Shown: in pieces, positions 34,218 to 45,991 of the stretch
Layout of the letters: each line of letters opens with the position of its first letter
Position numbering within the stretch: the stretch's first letter is position 1
DNA from: Cognatishimia sp. MH4019
GTDB taxonomy: Bacteria; Pseudomonadota; Alphaproteobacteria; Rhodobacterales; Rhodobacteraceae
Assembly (NCBI RefSeq): GCF_020177595.1
Contig: NZ_JAHTBL010000003.1
Span: 248,001 to 312,000, forward strand
Direction of reading: 5' to 3'
Length of the DNA stretch: 64,000 bases
Position numbers and translations under genes: made by a program
Notes under the pieces: generated by a model
The model's input: the letters and a program-made list of their open reading frames with translations, nothing else
The model's database searches: none
Told to the model about the DNA's origin: nothing

Positions 34218-34637
34218 ATGGGTTTGTGGAGTTTCATGAAAGACAGCGGCAAGAAACTGTTCGGCGGTGATGACGCGCCCGATGCAGACGCGCTGAAAAA
34301 GGAAGTCGCTGATCTGGGTCTGGACGCCGAGGGTGTCGATATCGAAGTCGATGGCGACAAGGTCAAAGTGAACGCCGCTGGCGTGACCCAGTCGATGAAA
34401 GAGAAGATCATCCTTGCCGTCGGCAACGTCGCCGGCGTCGCCTCGGTCGAGGCCGAAGTGGAGGACGAGGCCGTCTTTCATACCGTTGAAAAAGGCGACA
34501 CGCTGTCTGCGATTGCCCTCAAGACGATGGGCTCGGCTAACAAGTATCACGCGATCTTTGAGGCCAACAAACCGATGCTGTCGCACCCCGACAAAATCTA
34601 TCCCGGTCAGGTTCTGCGCATCCCGCAAGACGCCTGA
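34218..34637 (+). CDS. BON-LysM protein (Kbp/YgaU type)
   Basis: 139 aa from the ATG with AAAAGGAG eight bases upstream. A BON domain covers residues about 25-85 (VDIEVDGDKVKVNAAGV), and a LysM domain covers 87-137 (HTVEKGDTLSAIALKTMG ... YPGQVLRIP). This build matches E. coli Kbp, a small cytoplasmic potassium-binding protein. No signal peptide is present. It is a single-gene unit ended by a clear terminator. Confidence 0.88.
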   Translation: MGLWSFMKDSGKKLFGGDDAPDADALKKEVADLGLDAEGVDIEVDGDKVKVNAAGVTQSMKEKIILAVGNVAGVASVEAEVEDEAVFHTVEKGDTLSAIALKTMGSANKYHAIFEANKPMLSHPDKIYPGQVLRIPQDA

Positions 34638-34658
34638 TTTTTAGTCAGTTCTCTGCAA

Positions 34659-34687
34659 TGAGCGTCCGTCACGGGGCGCTCATTTTT
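34659..34687 (+). terminator. Rho-independent terminator after the BON-LysM gene
   Basis: Stem TGAGCGTCC pairs with GGGCGCTCA (one G-U) around a six- to seven-base loop and is followed by TTTTT. It lies 21 bases after the stop. Confidence 0.88.
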
Positions 34688-34813
34688 CGTTAATCGCACC
34701 AAACGCGCAATATTTGAGCATTTTCCACCATCAGTTCGCCCTAATTCCGCCTGATTGATTACGGATCAGAGACAATAACTCTGGACAGATTTCGACAGGT
34801 AGGACGATCAAAG

Positions 34814-37015
34814 ATGTTCGCACAGGCAGATAAAAACCAGTCAGATAAACCCGCAGCGCAATGGCGCTGGCTGATCCCGGTCCTTTTCACCTCCACGATC
34901 TTTCTCAGCGCGTCCTTGCTGTTCTTCGTGCAGCCCTTGTTTGCAAAGCTTGTGCTGCCCCATATCGGCGGCGCACCGGCGGTCTGGACCACGGCGATGT
35001 TGTTTTTTCAAACCGTGCTGATCGCGGGCTATCTGTATGCGCATCTGTCGACGAAATACCTGCCTGTAAAGGCGCAAATCGGTCTGCATCTGGCGCTCTG
35101 GGCACTGGCGCTCTTTTTCCTGCCGCTCTCTGTTCCTGACACGTGGAGCTATGATCCTAACGCGTCCCCAGCCTTGCAAACCCTGATCCTGTTCGCCCTC
35201 GGTGTCGGTCTGCCTTTCGCGGTTCTGTCAGCCAACGCGCCGCTCATCCAGTCGTGGTATGCCAAGTCCGGCGGCCCTTCGGCGGATGACCCTTATTTCC
35301 TTTACGGCGCCTCAAACCTCGGTTCGCTGATCGCCCTTTTGGCATTCCCCCTTGTGGCAGAGCCACTTGTCGGCGCGTCCACCATCGGGTGGGGCTGGGC
35401 CATGGGCTTTGTTGTGCTGGGCGCAGGCCTTCTGATCTCCGGCCTGACCGCCCGAGGCGAGGTGCCCGTGCGCTCCTCCAAGACTTTCACCGTGCCATCG
35501 TCCAAATCCATCGCATGGTGGCTTGCGCTGGCCTTCGTGCCATCCTCGCTGATGCTGGCACTCACCACAAAACTCAGCCAGGACCTCGGCTCCGTCCCGC
35601 TGATCTGGGTGCTGCCCTTGTCGCTTTATCTGGTGACCTTCGTCGTGGCGTTCCGTGACAAAATGATCGTCGGACCGTCAACGCTGAAAGTGGCGTTTCT
35701 GGCAAGCCTCGCGCTGATCGCCGCCGCCTTCTCGGGCCTTGCAGCCCCAGCCATGACATGGACGCTCTCTGGCCTGCTCCTGTTGGCCTTTTTCGTCGTG
35801 GCAACCTACGCCCACCGCAAACTTTATGAGACGCGCCCGGACAGCTCTGGCCTGACGCTCTTCTATGTGATCATGTCCGTGGGCGGCGCTTTGGGAGGGC
35901 TCTTCAACTCGATCCTCGCACCTGCGCTTTTCGATCAAATTCAGGAAGGCCGCGTGACCGTTTTGATCGCCGCGGCGCTTCTTTTTGTGGGCGGTGCGCG
36001 TCTCTCCCCACGCCATGGCTATATCGGCCTCGGCGCGGCTCTGATTGTGCTGCTGCCGCTGATCGGCTCGAAAACCTATGTCCAGATGACGCCCGAGACT
36101 TTGGGCATGCTGACCGTGATCCTGCTGATCGCATCGCTGGTCCTGCTGCGCCGCACACCGCTGGCGATCACCGTCGCATTGGTCAGCGTCACCATCGTCG
36201 GATCGCTGCACACGCAAGGCGATGCGATCCACCGGGACCGCTCCTTCTTCGGCACGCACCGTATTTTCAACGGCGACGAGATGCGCCTATACGCCAACGG
36301 CACCACCGTGCATGGCGCACAATTCGTCGAAGATATCGGGGCAGAGCGTCCGCGTCCGCTGTTCTATTACCACCAGAACGGCCCTATGGCGCAGGTGCTG
36401 ACCGCGCCGCGCGCAGGCGAGGGCCATAGCGTCGGCATCGTCGGCCTCGGCATTGGAGCGCTTGCGTGCTATGCGCAGCCCAGCCAGGACTGGCATTTCT
36501 ACGAGATCGACCCAACCGTCGATCAGATCGCGCGCACGCCTGAGCTTTTCAGCTTCGTGACGACCTGCACGCCAAATGCGCCCACACATCTGGGCGACGC
36601 CCGCATCGTGCTGGAGCAGCAGGACCACCGCTTCGACACGCTGGTGATCGACGCCTACAGCTCGGATTCAGTGCCGGTTCACCTGACCACGCTTGAAGCG
36701 CTTGAGGTCTATCTGGACCGGCTTGATTACAATGGTGTCCTCGTCTTCCATATCTCAAACCGCTATTACGACGTGTCGCTGCCCTTGGGCCGCGCCGCCG
36801 AAGCGCTGGGTCTGAAAGCCTATATTCAGGATTATAACCCGGGTGAGGAGCCCGAAGCTGGTGACACCCGTTCGCTCGTCGTGATGATGGCCCGCAACGA
36901 GGGCGCCTTTGGCACGCTGACCAGCGACCCCCGTTGGGAGCCTTTGCAAAGCGACGGCAAACGCATCTGGACGGACGACTTCGCCGATCTGCTCTCGATC
37001 ATGATCTGGAACTAA
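34814..37015 (+). CDS. fused MFS-like/spermidine-synthase-like membrane protein
   Basis: 733 aa. Residues about 20-450 hold some 12 hydrophobic segments. Residues about 470-733 are a spermidine-synthase-like Rossmann domain with VGIVGLGIGALACYA (nucleotide loop), an acidic residue in HFYEIDPTV, and VIDAYSSDSVPVHL where the synthases have their catalytic Asp. Such fused proteins are common in proteobacteria and their reaction is not known. The agmatinase gene next door is suggestive of polyamines but lies on the other strand. A terminator follows. Confidence 0.85.
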   Translation: MFAQADKNQSDKPAAQWRWLIPVLFTSTIFLSASLLFFVQPLFAKLVLPHIGGAPAVWTTAMLFFQTVLIAGYLYAHLSTKYLPVKAQIGLHLALWALALFFLPLSVPDTWSYDPNASPALQTLILFALGVGLPFAVLSANAPLIQSWYAKSGGPSADDPYFLYGASNLGSLIALLAFPLVAEPLVGASTIGWGWAMGFVVLGAGLLISGLTARGEVPVRSSKTFTVPSSKSIAWWLALAFVPSSLMLALTTKLSQDLGSVPLIWVLPLSLYLVTFVVAFRDKMIVGPSTLKVAFLASLALIAAAFSGLAAPAMTWTLSGLLLLAFFVVATYAHRKLYETRPDSSGLTLFYVIMSVGGALGGLFNSILAPALFDQIQEGRVTVLIAAALLFVGGARLSPRHGYIGLGAALIVLLPLIGSKTYVQMTPETLGMLTVILLIASLVLLRRTPLAITVALVSVTIVGSLHTQGDAIHRDRSFFGTHRIFNGDEMRLYANGTTVHGAQFVEDIGAERPRPLFYYHQNGPMAQVLTAPRAGEGHSVGIVGLGIGALACYAQPSQDWHFYEIDPTVDQIARTPELFSFVTTCTPNAPTHLGDARIVLEQQDHRFDTLVIDAYSSDSVPVHLTTLEALEVYLDRLDYNGVLVFHISNRYYDVSLPLGRAAEALGLKAYIQDYNPGEEPEAGDTRSLVVMMARNEGAFGTLTSDPRWEPLQSDGKRIWTDDFADLLSIMIWN

Positions 37016-37034
37016 CGGGCACTCCAACGAGAAC

Positions 37035-37072
37035 GCGGCGCGTTGGAGAGATCAGGCGCGCCGCTTTCTTTT
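37035..37072 (+). terminator. probable terminator after the fused MFS/SpeE-like gene
   Basis: Perfect eight-base stem GCGGCGCG (37035-37042) / CGCGCCGC (37057-37064) with a 14-base loop, then TTTCTTTT. A competing stem CTCCAACG/CGTTGGAG overlaps its 5' half. The gap to the convergent agmatinase gene is only 90 bases. Confidence 0.65.
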
Positions 37073-37105
37073 GTCTCCAAATACCTCCGCCGGAGGCATC
37101 CGCCC

Positions 37106-39640
<2,535 letters not shown>

Positions 39641-39678
39641 GACTTTACAGGGCGATCTTTATGCAGATTCCAGGGTGG

Positions 39679-40059
39679 TTAGCTGTCCTCGATCACCTTG
39701 CGCGCCACGCGAAAGCATTCCAGCGCTTGCGGCACCCCGCAATAGATGCCGATCACATGGATGATCGCGCGGATCTCGTCCTGGCTGACGCCGTTATTGA
39801 TCGCGCCGCGGCAATGGGTTTCCCATTCTGCCATTTTACCCAAAGCGCCGATCATCGACAGGTTCATCATTGAGCGCGTCTTGGCGTCGATCACATCATC
39901 GCCCCAGCCAAACCCCCAGCACCACGCTGTCATCGCTTCTTGAAAGGGGCGGGTGAAGTCATCGGCCTTGGCCAGGTTCTTCTCGACATATTCAGCGCCA
40001 AGCGTCGCCTTGCGCTGTTCCAGACCCTTGAGAAACAGGTCTTCGTCAAAAGTGCTCAT
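39679..40059 (-). CDS. carboxymuconolactone decarboxylase/AhpD-like protein
   Basis: 126 aa all-helical protein of the CMD family. The conserved region DAKTRSMMNLSMIGALGKMAEWETH with a histidine ahead of RGAINNGVSQDEI matches the PcaC type; the CxxC of peroxidase-active AhpD is absent. Members decarboxylate gamma-carboxymuconolactone or are of unknown role. It is the last gene of the regulator-Rieske-aldehyde dehydrogenase operon, four bases after the dehydrogenase. No other beta-ketoadipate gene is near, so PcaC function is not supported. Confidence 0.82.
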   Translation of the reverse strand: MSTFDEDLFLKGLEQRKATLGAEYVEKNLAKADDFTRPFQEAMTAWCWGFGWGDDVIDAKTRSMMNLSMIGALGKMAEWETHCRGAINNGVSQDEIRAIIHVIGIYCGVPQALECFRVARKVIEDS

Positions 40060-40062
40060 GCG

Positions 40063-41520
40063 CTACGCTCCCAGCTTGATTGCGACGTTTTTCGTCTGCA
40101 CGTAATTCCACAAGGCCTCACGGCCTTTCTCGCGACCATAGCCTGATTTGCCGTAACCGCCGAAGGGGGTTTCCACACCGCCCGCATACCATTCGTTCAC
40201 AAAGACCTGACCTGCGCGCAGCTGACGGGCGGCACGGGTGGCCCGGTCAAGATCACGCGTGAAAACACCGCCGACCAGCCCGTAAGATGTGCCGTTGGCC
40301 ATCCCGATCGCCTCGTCATCCGAGGAAAACCTCAGCACCGACAGCACAGGCCCGAACACCTCTTCACTTGCGATGGCCATATCCGGCGTCACATCGGTGA
40401 TAATCGTGGGCTCCAGAAACGCGCCGGAAATGTTTGGCTTGCGTCCGCCGGTTGCCACGCGCGCCCCGTCGGTTTGGGCCTGGCCGACCATGGCGGCCGC
40501 GCGGTCGCGCTGCGCCTCTGACACCATCGCGCCCATGGTTGCGCCAAACTCCGGCTGCTCAATGCCCGGTTTCACGCTCAGCGATTTCGCCACGCCCACC
40601 ATCCGCTCGACCAGCGCGTCATGGATGCTGTCATGCACGATGACCCGGCTCATGGCCGAGCAGACTTGCCCCGCGTTGAAGTAAATGCCCCAACGCACGT
40701 CATTCTCGAACGCCTCAAGATCGGCGTCATCATGGACAATCGCTGCGGATTTACCGCCCAGTTCCAGCACGCAAGGCACCACGTTCTGCGCAGCCGCCGT
40801 GGCGATGGCGATCCCCGTGGGCACGGATCCGGTAAAGACGATCTGGTTCACATCCCGATGGGCCGAGAGGGCGGCACCGGCCTCTTTCCCCAATCCGCAC
40901 AGGATATTGACGGCGCCGTCTGGCAAACCCGCCGCTTCTGCAGCTTGGGCGAGCCATGCCGTGCTGAGCGGGGTCAGCTCCGGCGTTTTGATCACGCAGG
41001 CATTGCCGGTGGCCAAAGCCGCCGACAGCGACCGCGCCGTCATTTCAATCGGGTAGTTCCACGGGATAATCTGCGCCGATACGCCGAATGGCTCGTAGGT
41101 TGTAAAATCGAAATAGCCCTTTCCCAACGGGATCGAGCGCCCCTCGACCGTTTCTGCCTGATTGCCGTAATACTCGAAATACCGCGCAGCGCCTTCGATC
41201 TCGATCCGCGCCTCCCAAAGCGGCTTGCCTTGCTCCAGCGTCAGCACCTCGGCAATGGCGTCGATATGGTCCAGCAGATAGCGCCCCATCGCTTGCACCA
41301 TGCGGCCCCGCTCTACCGGGCGCAGGTCCGACAACGCGCCTGACACATGCACCCGCTTTGCGGCTTGCACGGCGCGGTCGACATCCGCGGAGTCTGCCAG
41401 TGCCTGCGTGGCCAGCCGCGCGCCTGTGGCGGGGTTGATTACGTCAATCCGCCCTGCGCCGCCGTCGCCCCAGGCGCCGTCAATGTAGTTTTGCCAATAC
41501 GGCTTTATCTCAGCCATCAA
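40063..41520 (-). CDS. aldehyde dehydrogenase (NAD(P)+)
   Basis: 485 aa ALDH superfamily member. Catalytic C287 in GQVCSAMS, general base E253 in LELGGKS, and cofactor loop FTGSVPTG near 229-236 are all present. It resembles betaine-aldehyde and related dehydrogenases. Its start overlaps the Rieske gene by 11 bases. In this cluster it could oxidise the aldehyde released when the oxygenase breaks a C-N bond, or formaldehyde from demethylation; neither can be told from the sequence. Confidence 0.92.
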   Translation of the reverse strand: MMAEIKPYWQNYIDGAWGDGGAGRIDVINPATGARLATQALADSADVDRAVQAAKRVHVSGALSDLRPVERGRMVQAMGRYLLDHIDAIAEVLTLEQGKPLWEARIEIEGAARYFEYYGNQAETVEGRSIPLGKGYFDFTTYEPFGVSAQIIPWNYPIEMTARSLSAALATGNACVIKTPELTPLSTAWLAQAAEAAGLPDGAVNILCGLGKEAGAALSAHRDVNQIVFTGSVPTGIAIATAAAQNVVPCVLELGGKSAAIVHDDADLEAFENDVRWGIYFNAGQVCSAMSRVIVHDSIHDALVERMVGVAKSLSVKPGIEQPEFGATMGAMVSEAQRDRAAAMVGQAQTDGARVATGGRKPNISGAFLEPTIITDVTPDMAIASEEVFGPVLSVLRFSSDDEAIGMANGTSYGLVGGVFTRDLDRATRAARQLRAGQVFVNEWYAGGVETPFGGYGKSGYGREKGREALWNYVQTKNVAIKLGA

Positions 41521-42589
41521 TCGCCTCCCGCATCCAGCGTTGCAGATGCATGACCGGATGTTCGGAATTCACACCGCCTTTCGGATCAACCACCAAAGGC
41601 CCGGGCCGGTATCCGCGCGAGCCAAGCCCGCGCTGCACGCTTTCGACCAGAGAGATATCTTCCTCGACGGTTGTGGCGCGGTCCTGCACCGCCAAGCGGC
41701 GCACCTTCTCGTCATCGGCCCCTTGCAGCGAATACCAGCCCCGCCAGACGACCACGTTTTCCGCATCGACCGCGCGCCAGTGATAGGTGTTCAGCACATT
41801 GCCCGGATAGACCTGAAACGAGAACATCGGCCACAGGAACCAACTGGAATATTCGTCAAAATGCGCAAAGCCCGAGCGGATGTCATAGGTCATGTCATCA
41901 AGGCTTTGGCATTGTGTCGTGTGGCGCAGGCACATGCCTTGAGGCTGGATGTCGTAGGTCTCGGGCTTGACGACGCCATTGGCGAATGTCGGGTGGTTTA
42001 GCGCGCAATGATAGCATTCGGAATAATTCTCGACCGAGACTTTCCAATTGCAGTTCTCTTCGATTTCCACCCATTCCAGCGGGGCCAGATCCGCCCAGTT
42101 GGGCACCCAGTCTTCAAGCTCGGCCCGCGTGCCGGGAAACCAATCATCCATGGGAGCGGCCTCCGGGTCCAGATTGACGAAAAGAAATCCCAGAAAGGCC
42201 TCTGCGCGCACTTCGGTGAGGCAGACAGAAGATTTGTCGAACCCTTCCACAGCCTTCAGGTTCGGTCCGGCGCGAAGCTGTCCGGTCAACTCATAGGTCC
42301 ACGCGTGATAAGGGCAAACGACCACGCGAGTGGTGCCTGTGCCGCTGACAAGCTGATGCGCGCGGTGTTGGCAGACATTGTAGAAAACGCGCACCTTGTC
42401 GTCGCGCCCCCGGATCGCGAACAGGCTTTCGCCCGCGATCTCGAAAGTTGCATAATCGCCGGTCTTGGCCAGTTCGGACATATGGCAGCCAAACTGCCAG
42501 GTCTTTGCCAAAAGCCCGTGCCGTTCGATCTGAAACATCTGTGGGTCGGTATAGTACCGGGCCTCTAGAGAGCGCAGCGGAGCGGTCAT
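41510..42589 (-). CDS. Rieske oxygenase alpha subunit, quaternary-amine type
   Basis: 359 aa. The Rieske [2Fe-2S] ligands are C73-x-H75 and C92-x2-H95. The mononuclear iron site is H194 and H199 in ENYSECYHCALNHP. The residue three before H194, which bridges the two metal sites, is a glutamate (E191). Aromatic dioxygenases have aspartate there, while carnitine, glycine-betaine and stachydrine oxygenases have glutamate. This points to oxidative N-demethylation or C-N cleavage of a quaternary amine. A reductase subunit is not encoded in the cluster. The start overlaps the RpiR stop (ATGA). Confidence 0.88.
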   Translation of the reverse strand: MTAPLRSLEARYYTDPQMFQIERHGLLAKTWQFGCHMSELAKTGDYATFEIAGESLFAIRGRDDKVRVFYNVCQHRAHQLVSGTGTTRVVVCPYHAWTYELTGQLRAGPNLKAVEGFDKSSVCLTEVRAEAFLGFLFVNLDPEAAPMDDWFPGTRAELEDWVPNWADLAPLEWVEIEENCNWKVSVENYSECYHCALNHPTFANGVVKPETYDIQPQGMCLRHTTQCQSLDDMTYDIRSGFAHFDEYSSWFLWPMFSFQVYPGNVLNTYHWRAVDAENVVVWRGWYSLQGADDEKVRRLAVQDRATTVEEDISLVESVQRGLGSRGYRPGPLVVDPKGGVNSEHPVMHLQRWMREAIDG

Positions 42590-43473
42590 GTGTTGTCCTC
42601 GTGATACATGCCAAGCTGATGTCTTCTTTTGTGAAATGTCTCGACCCGTTCAACGATCTCATCGCTCGCCACGGAAATGACGAAAGAGAGCAGCGTTTCC
42701 AGAAGGGCGACGGTTGTCACGGATGATGGAAAGAACTGCGGTGTGTCGCAGGTGATGACAAAGCCATGATCAGCCAACCGAATGATCGGGCTGGCCGGGC
42801 TGTCGGAAATCGCGACCACCCGCATCCCTTGCGCTTTTGCGCGGTTCACGGCCTCGACCACTTCGGCGCGGTAGGGGCGGCAGGTGATGGCGATCAGCAC
42901 GTCTTTGCCGTCGGCCCAGGCCAGATCATCAATCGCATTTGATCCCGCTTTCGGGATCGCATGAAACCGAACCATGCCCGTTGACGCCAGATAGGTGAAG
43001 TTGCGGGCGCTGGAATTGTTCACGCCGACCCCCAGCGTGAACACATTTTCCGAGTTCCAGATCGTTTCCGCAGCGCATTTCAGATCATCAGCCGAGATGC
43101 CCGCAAACGTCTCTTCGATATTGCGCAGGGTGGCTTGCACCATGTCGGCATAAAGCCCGCCCAGATCGCCGGATTTGCGGATGTCTTGCAGCCAGCGTGC
43201 ACGATCGGGAAAATCCGCCGCCCCGCGCCGGATTGCGTCACGGAAGGGGGCGCGGAAATCCTCGTAGCCGTCGAAGCCCACTTGCCGCGCCATGCGCACG
43301 ACGGTGTTCGGCTTCACGTTGGCGGCTTCGGCAATCTCGCGCACGGTCGACACACCGACATCGCGGGGGTTTTCCAAGACGTAGGTGGCGGCTTTGCGTG
43401 CTTCGGGGGTCAGGACCGACAACTCGCCCGCCAACCGCTCCAGAATCGTATTTGATACATTTGTCCCATTCAT
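42586..43473 (-). CDS. MurR/RpiR family transcriptional regulator
   Basis: 295 aa. The N-terminal RpiR helix-turn-helix (residues about 8-80; STVREIAEAANVKPNTVVRMARQVGF) is followed by a SIS domain at about 125-260 (VFTLGVGVNNSSARNFTYLAS), which usually senses a sugar phosphate, though in catabolic clusters it senses other metabolites. The ATG at 43473 is chosen because homology begins there. It is the first gene of the minus-strand arm and is divergent from the flavoprotein gene over 70 bases, so it probably controls both arms. Confidence 0.88.
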   Translation of the reverse strand: MNGTNVSNTILERLAGELSVLTPEARKAATYVLENPRDVGVSTVREIAEAANVKPNTVVRMARQVGFDGYEDFRAPFRDAIRRGAADFPDRARWLQDIRKSGDLGGLYADMVQATLRNIEETFAGISADDLKCAAETIWNSENVFTLGVGVNNSSARNFTYLASTGMVRFHAIPKAGSNAIDDLAWADGKDVLIAITCRPYRAEVVEAVNRAKAQGMRVVAISDSPASPIIRLADHGFVITCDTPQFFPSSVTTVALLETLLSFVISVASDEIVERVETFHKRRHQLGMYHEDNT

Positions 43474-43543
43474 GATTGACGATGGTATTTTTGTTTGCTT
43501 ACCGTGTCGAGAGAAAATCGACTCGAAAAAGGAGGGTCGCCCC
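43474..43543. promoter_or_regulatory. divergent control region of the RpiR/flavoprotein arms
   Basis: 70 bases between two divergent starts; AT-rich in the middle. Weak inverted repeats are visible: GGTA (43484-43487) with TACC (43500-43503), and TCGAG (43507-43511) with CTCGA (43522-43526). Either could be the RpiR site. AAGGAGG at 43529-43535 is the ribosome site of the GTG-started flavoprotein. Confidence 0.35.
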
Positions 43544-45991
43544 GTGCCCCAGGATTTCCCCACGCAGGCTCGTGTCGTCATTGTCGGTGGCGGTGTCATG
43601 GGCGTCGGCCTTGCCTACCATCTTGGCCACGAAGGGTGGGGAGCCGAGACAGTTCTGCTGGAGAAGGCAGAGCTGACCAGCGGCAGCACATGGCACGCGG
43701 CGGGGCAGATCACGCATTCCACGTCCAACTTCGGGCTGGGCAAATGCGTCGACTATAACATCGGTCTTTATTCTGGCGGCCTGGAGGCCGAGACGGGCCA
43801 GCCCGTCACATGGCATGGCTGCGGTTCGTTTCGGCTTGCCTATACCGAGGACGAGATGGACTGGCTGCGCCATACGCTTTCGGTCGGTCGTGCCCTTGGG
43901 TTCAATATCGACCTGGTCGGGCCTGAGCGCGTGGCTCAGATGCATCCGTTCTACAATCTCGACGGCGTCTTGGGTGCGCTGCACACGCCTGATGACGGCC
44001 ATGTCGATCCGACGAATGTCACCATGGCGATGGCTGCAGGTGCGCGCCAGAACGGCGTGAGGATCATCCGCCAATGTCGCGCCACGAACATTACGCAGCT
44101 GCCGTCGGGCGATTGGCAGGTCGAGACCCCGAAAGGCACGATCACATGTGAACATGTCGTCAACGCAGGTGGAACCTATGCGCGTCAGATGGGCGAATGG
44201 TCGGGGCTGCAACTGCCAATGACGTCGATGACGCATCACTACTTCGTCACCGAGCCGGTGCCGGAGTTTGAAGCGCTCGGCACGGAACTGCCGGTGATCC
44301 GCGATGACAAGAAAGTCTCGGGTTACATCCGCATGGAGCAAAAGCGCGGATTGATCGGCATCTACGAGAAAGAGAATCCAAACTCTGTCTGGCACGATCA
44401 TTGTCCGTGGGACTATGAAAACTGGCTCTTTGACGCCGATTATGACCGGGTCATGCCGTATCTTGAGGAAAGCCTGAACCGCATGCCGATCTTTGCCGAA
44501 CTGGGCATCCAGCGCGAGGTTCATGGCGCGATCAGTCATCCGCCCGATGGCAACCCGCTGATCGGCCCCGCACCGGGGGTGCGCAATTACTGGTGCTGCT
44601 GCGGCACGCAAATCGGCATTGGCTGGGGGCCGGGGCTGACCCGTGAGCTGGCCCGCTGGATGGTCCACGGGGCCGCCGATATCTCTATGCGCGAATACGA
44701 TCCACGCCGGTTTGGCAGCTATGCGACAAAGGACTGGCAGGTCGTGAAGGCGCGAGAAGACTACTGCCTGCGTCACGAAATCCCGTTTCCGCATTTCAAC
44801 CGCCTTGCAGGTCGCCCGATCAAACCGTCGCCCCTTCATGAGGTGCTCAAATCGAAGGGCGCCGTGTATGAAGAGGTTTACGGGTTCGAACGCCCGCGCT
44901 GGTTTGCCAAAGGAGGCGTGCCGCAAGAGGATCACTATTCCTTCAACCGCACCATTGTGGACGCCATCGTCGCGGCAGAGGTCAAAGCCGTGCGCGAAAA
45001 GGCCGGCCTGATTGACGTGACCGCCTTTACCAAGGTTCTTGTCGAAGGCCCTGACGCCTATGCGCTGCTCGACCGGCTCACCGCTAATCGGATGCCCCAA
45101 AAGCAAGGCTCAATCACGCTGACCCATATGCTCAACCGCGCGGGCCGGATCGAGCTGGAAACCACGATTGTGCGGATGGCCGATGATCAGTTCTATCTGG
45201 TCTGCGCTGCCTTTTTCGAGCAACGCCTGCTGGATCATCTGGACACCCAGCGCGACGGGGATGCGGTTACCATCACCGCGCGCTCTGCCGAATGGGCGGC
45301 CCTTGCACTGAATGGCCCGAACGCCCGCGATATTCTTGAGGTCTGCACCGATGCGGACTTGAGCAATGCCGGGTTTCGCTGGCTTTCGGCGCAGGAAATC
45401 ACTGTTGCAGGCCATGATATCTGGGCCTTTCGGATGTCCTATGCGGGCGAGTTGGGATGGGAGTTTCACATGCCCAACGTCGCCTGTCTTGACGTCTACA
45501 ACGCGCTCTGGGCCGCGGGGCAATCGCACGGGCTGATCGACTACGGCTCTTTCGCAATGAATGTCATGCGGATGGAGAAAGGCTTTAAAGGCGCAGGCGA
45601 GTTGACCAATGAAGTGACGCTTGCCGAGGCTGATGTCTTGCGCTTTGCGCGCAGCGACAAGACCTATCTGGGCAAGGACAAGACGCTGAACACCGACCTG
45701 CCTTGGGTCTGCGCCTATCTCGAAATCGAGCCTGACGGGAAGGCCGATGGCCATGGCGGCGAAGCGGTGCTGATGGAGGGCGACGTCGTCGGCTCTACCG
45801 CGTCTGTGGCTTATGGCCCGACCGTCGGCAAGATCCTTGCCTTTGCCTATATCAAGCCGCACGCCGCAAAGCCCGGCACCGCTTTGGAGGTTGTGATCCA
45901 CGGCACCCCGCGCCCTGCGCGGGTTCTCGCAGAGCCGGCCTATGACCCTCAAGGTCTCAAGCCGCGGGTCGATGCGACGGTGCTGGCATGA
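43544..45991 (+). CDS. FAD-dependent demethylase with GcvT domain (dimethylglycine/sarcosine dehydrogenase family)
   Basis: 815 aa from a GTG with AAGGAGG eight bases upstream. Residues about 8-420 are the DAO-type FAD domain: VVIVGGGVMG dinucleotide loop and STWHAAG, whose H51 is where DMGDH relatives attach FAD covalently. Residues about 430-810 are a GcvT/aminomethyltransferase domain that passes the removed methyl group to tetrahydrofolate. Likely reaction: oxidative N-demethylation of a tertiary or secondary amine made by the Rieske enzyme. The exact substrate is not known. It overlaps the next gene by four bases. Confidence 0.88.
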   Translation: MPQDFPTQARVVIVGGGVMGVGLAYHLGHEGWGAETVLLEKAELTSGSTWHAAGQITHSTSNFGLGKCVDYNIGLYSGGLEAETGQPVTWHGCGSFRLAYTEDEMDWLRHTLSVGRALGFNIDLVGPERVAQMHPFYNLDGVLGALHTPDDGHVDPTNVTMAMAAGARQNGVRIIRQCRATNITQLPSGDWQVETPKGTITCEHVVNAGGTYARQMGEWSGLQLPMTSMTHHYFVTEPVPEFEALGTELPVIRDDKKVSGYIRMEQKRGLIGIYEKENPNSVWHDHCPWDYENWLFDADYDRVMPYLEESLNRMPIFAELGIQREVHGAISHPPDGNPLIGPAPGVRNYWCCCGTQIGIGWGPGLTRELARWMVHGAADISMREYDPRRFGSYATKDWQVVKAREDYCLRHEIPFPHFNRLAGRPIKPSPLHEVLKSKGAVYEEVYGFERPRWFAKGGVPQEDHYSFNRTIVDAIVAAEVKAVREKAGLIDVTAFTKVLVEGPDAYALLDRLTANRMPQKQGSITLTHMLNRAGRIELETTIVRMADDQFYLVCAAFFEQRLLDHLDTQRDGDAVTITARSAEWAALALNGPNARDILEVCTDADLSNAGFRWLSAQEITVAGHDIWAFRMSYAGELGWEFHMPNVACLDVYNALWAAGQSHGLIDYGSFAMNVMRMEKGFKGAGELTNEVTLAEADVLRFARSDKTYLGKDKTLNTDLPWVCAYLEIEPDGKADGHGGEAVLMEGDVVGSTASVAYGPTVGKILAFAYIKPHAAKPGTALEVVIHGTPRPARVLAEPAYDPQGLKPRVDATVLA

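Noticed and set aside
34755-34769. FNR-like box (TTGAT ... ATCAG) before the fused MFS/spermidine-synthase-like gene
   Set aside because: The spacer is five bases and the second half differs from ATCAA; not a credible FNR site.
39679-40059. pcaC of the beta-ketoadipate pathway
   Set aside because: No other protocatechuate gene is present and the gene is coupled to the amine cluster; only the family name is kept.
43499-45106. Long open frame (535 codons) on the minus strand opposite the flavoprotein gene
   Set aside because: Antisense shadow of a GC-rich gene: low-complexity His/Arg-rich product, no motif, while the plus-strand frame has complete domains. The same applies to minus frames at 2292-3641, 53403-54554 and 55283-56662 and to the plus frame at 60414-61457.
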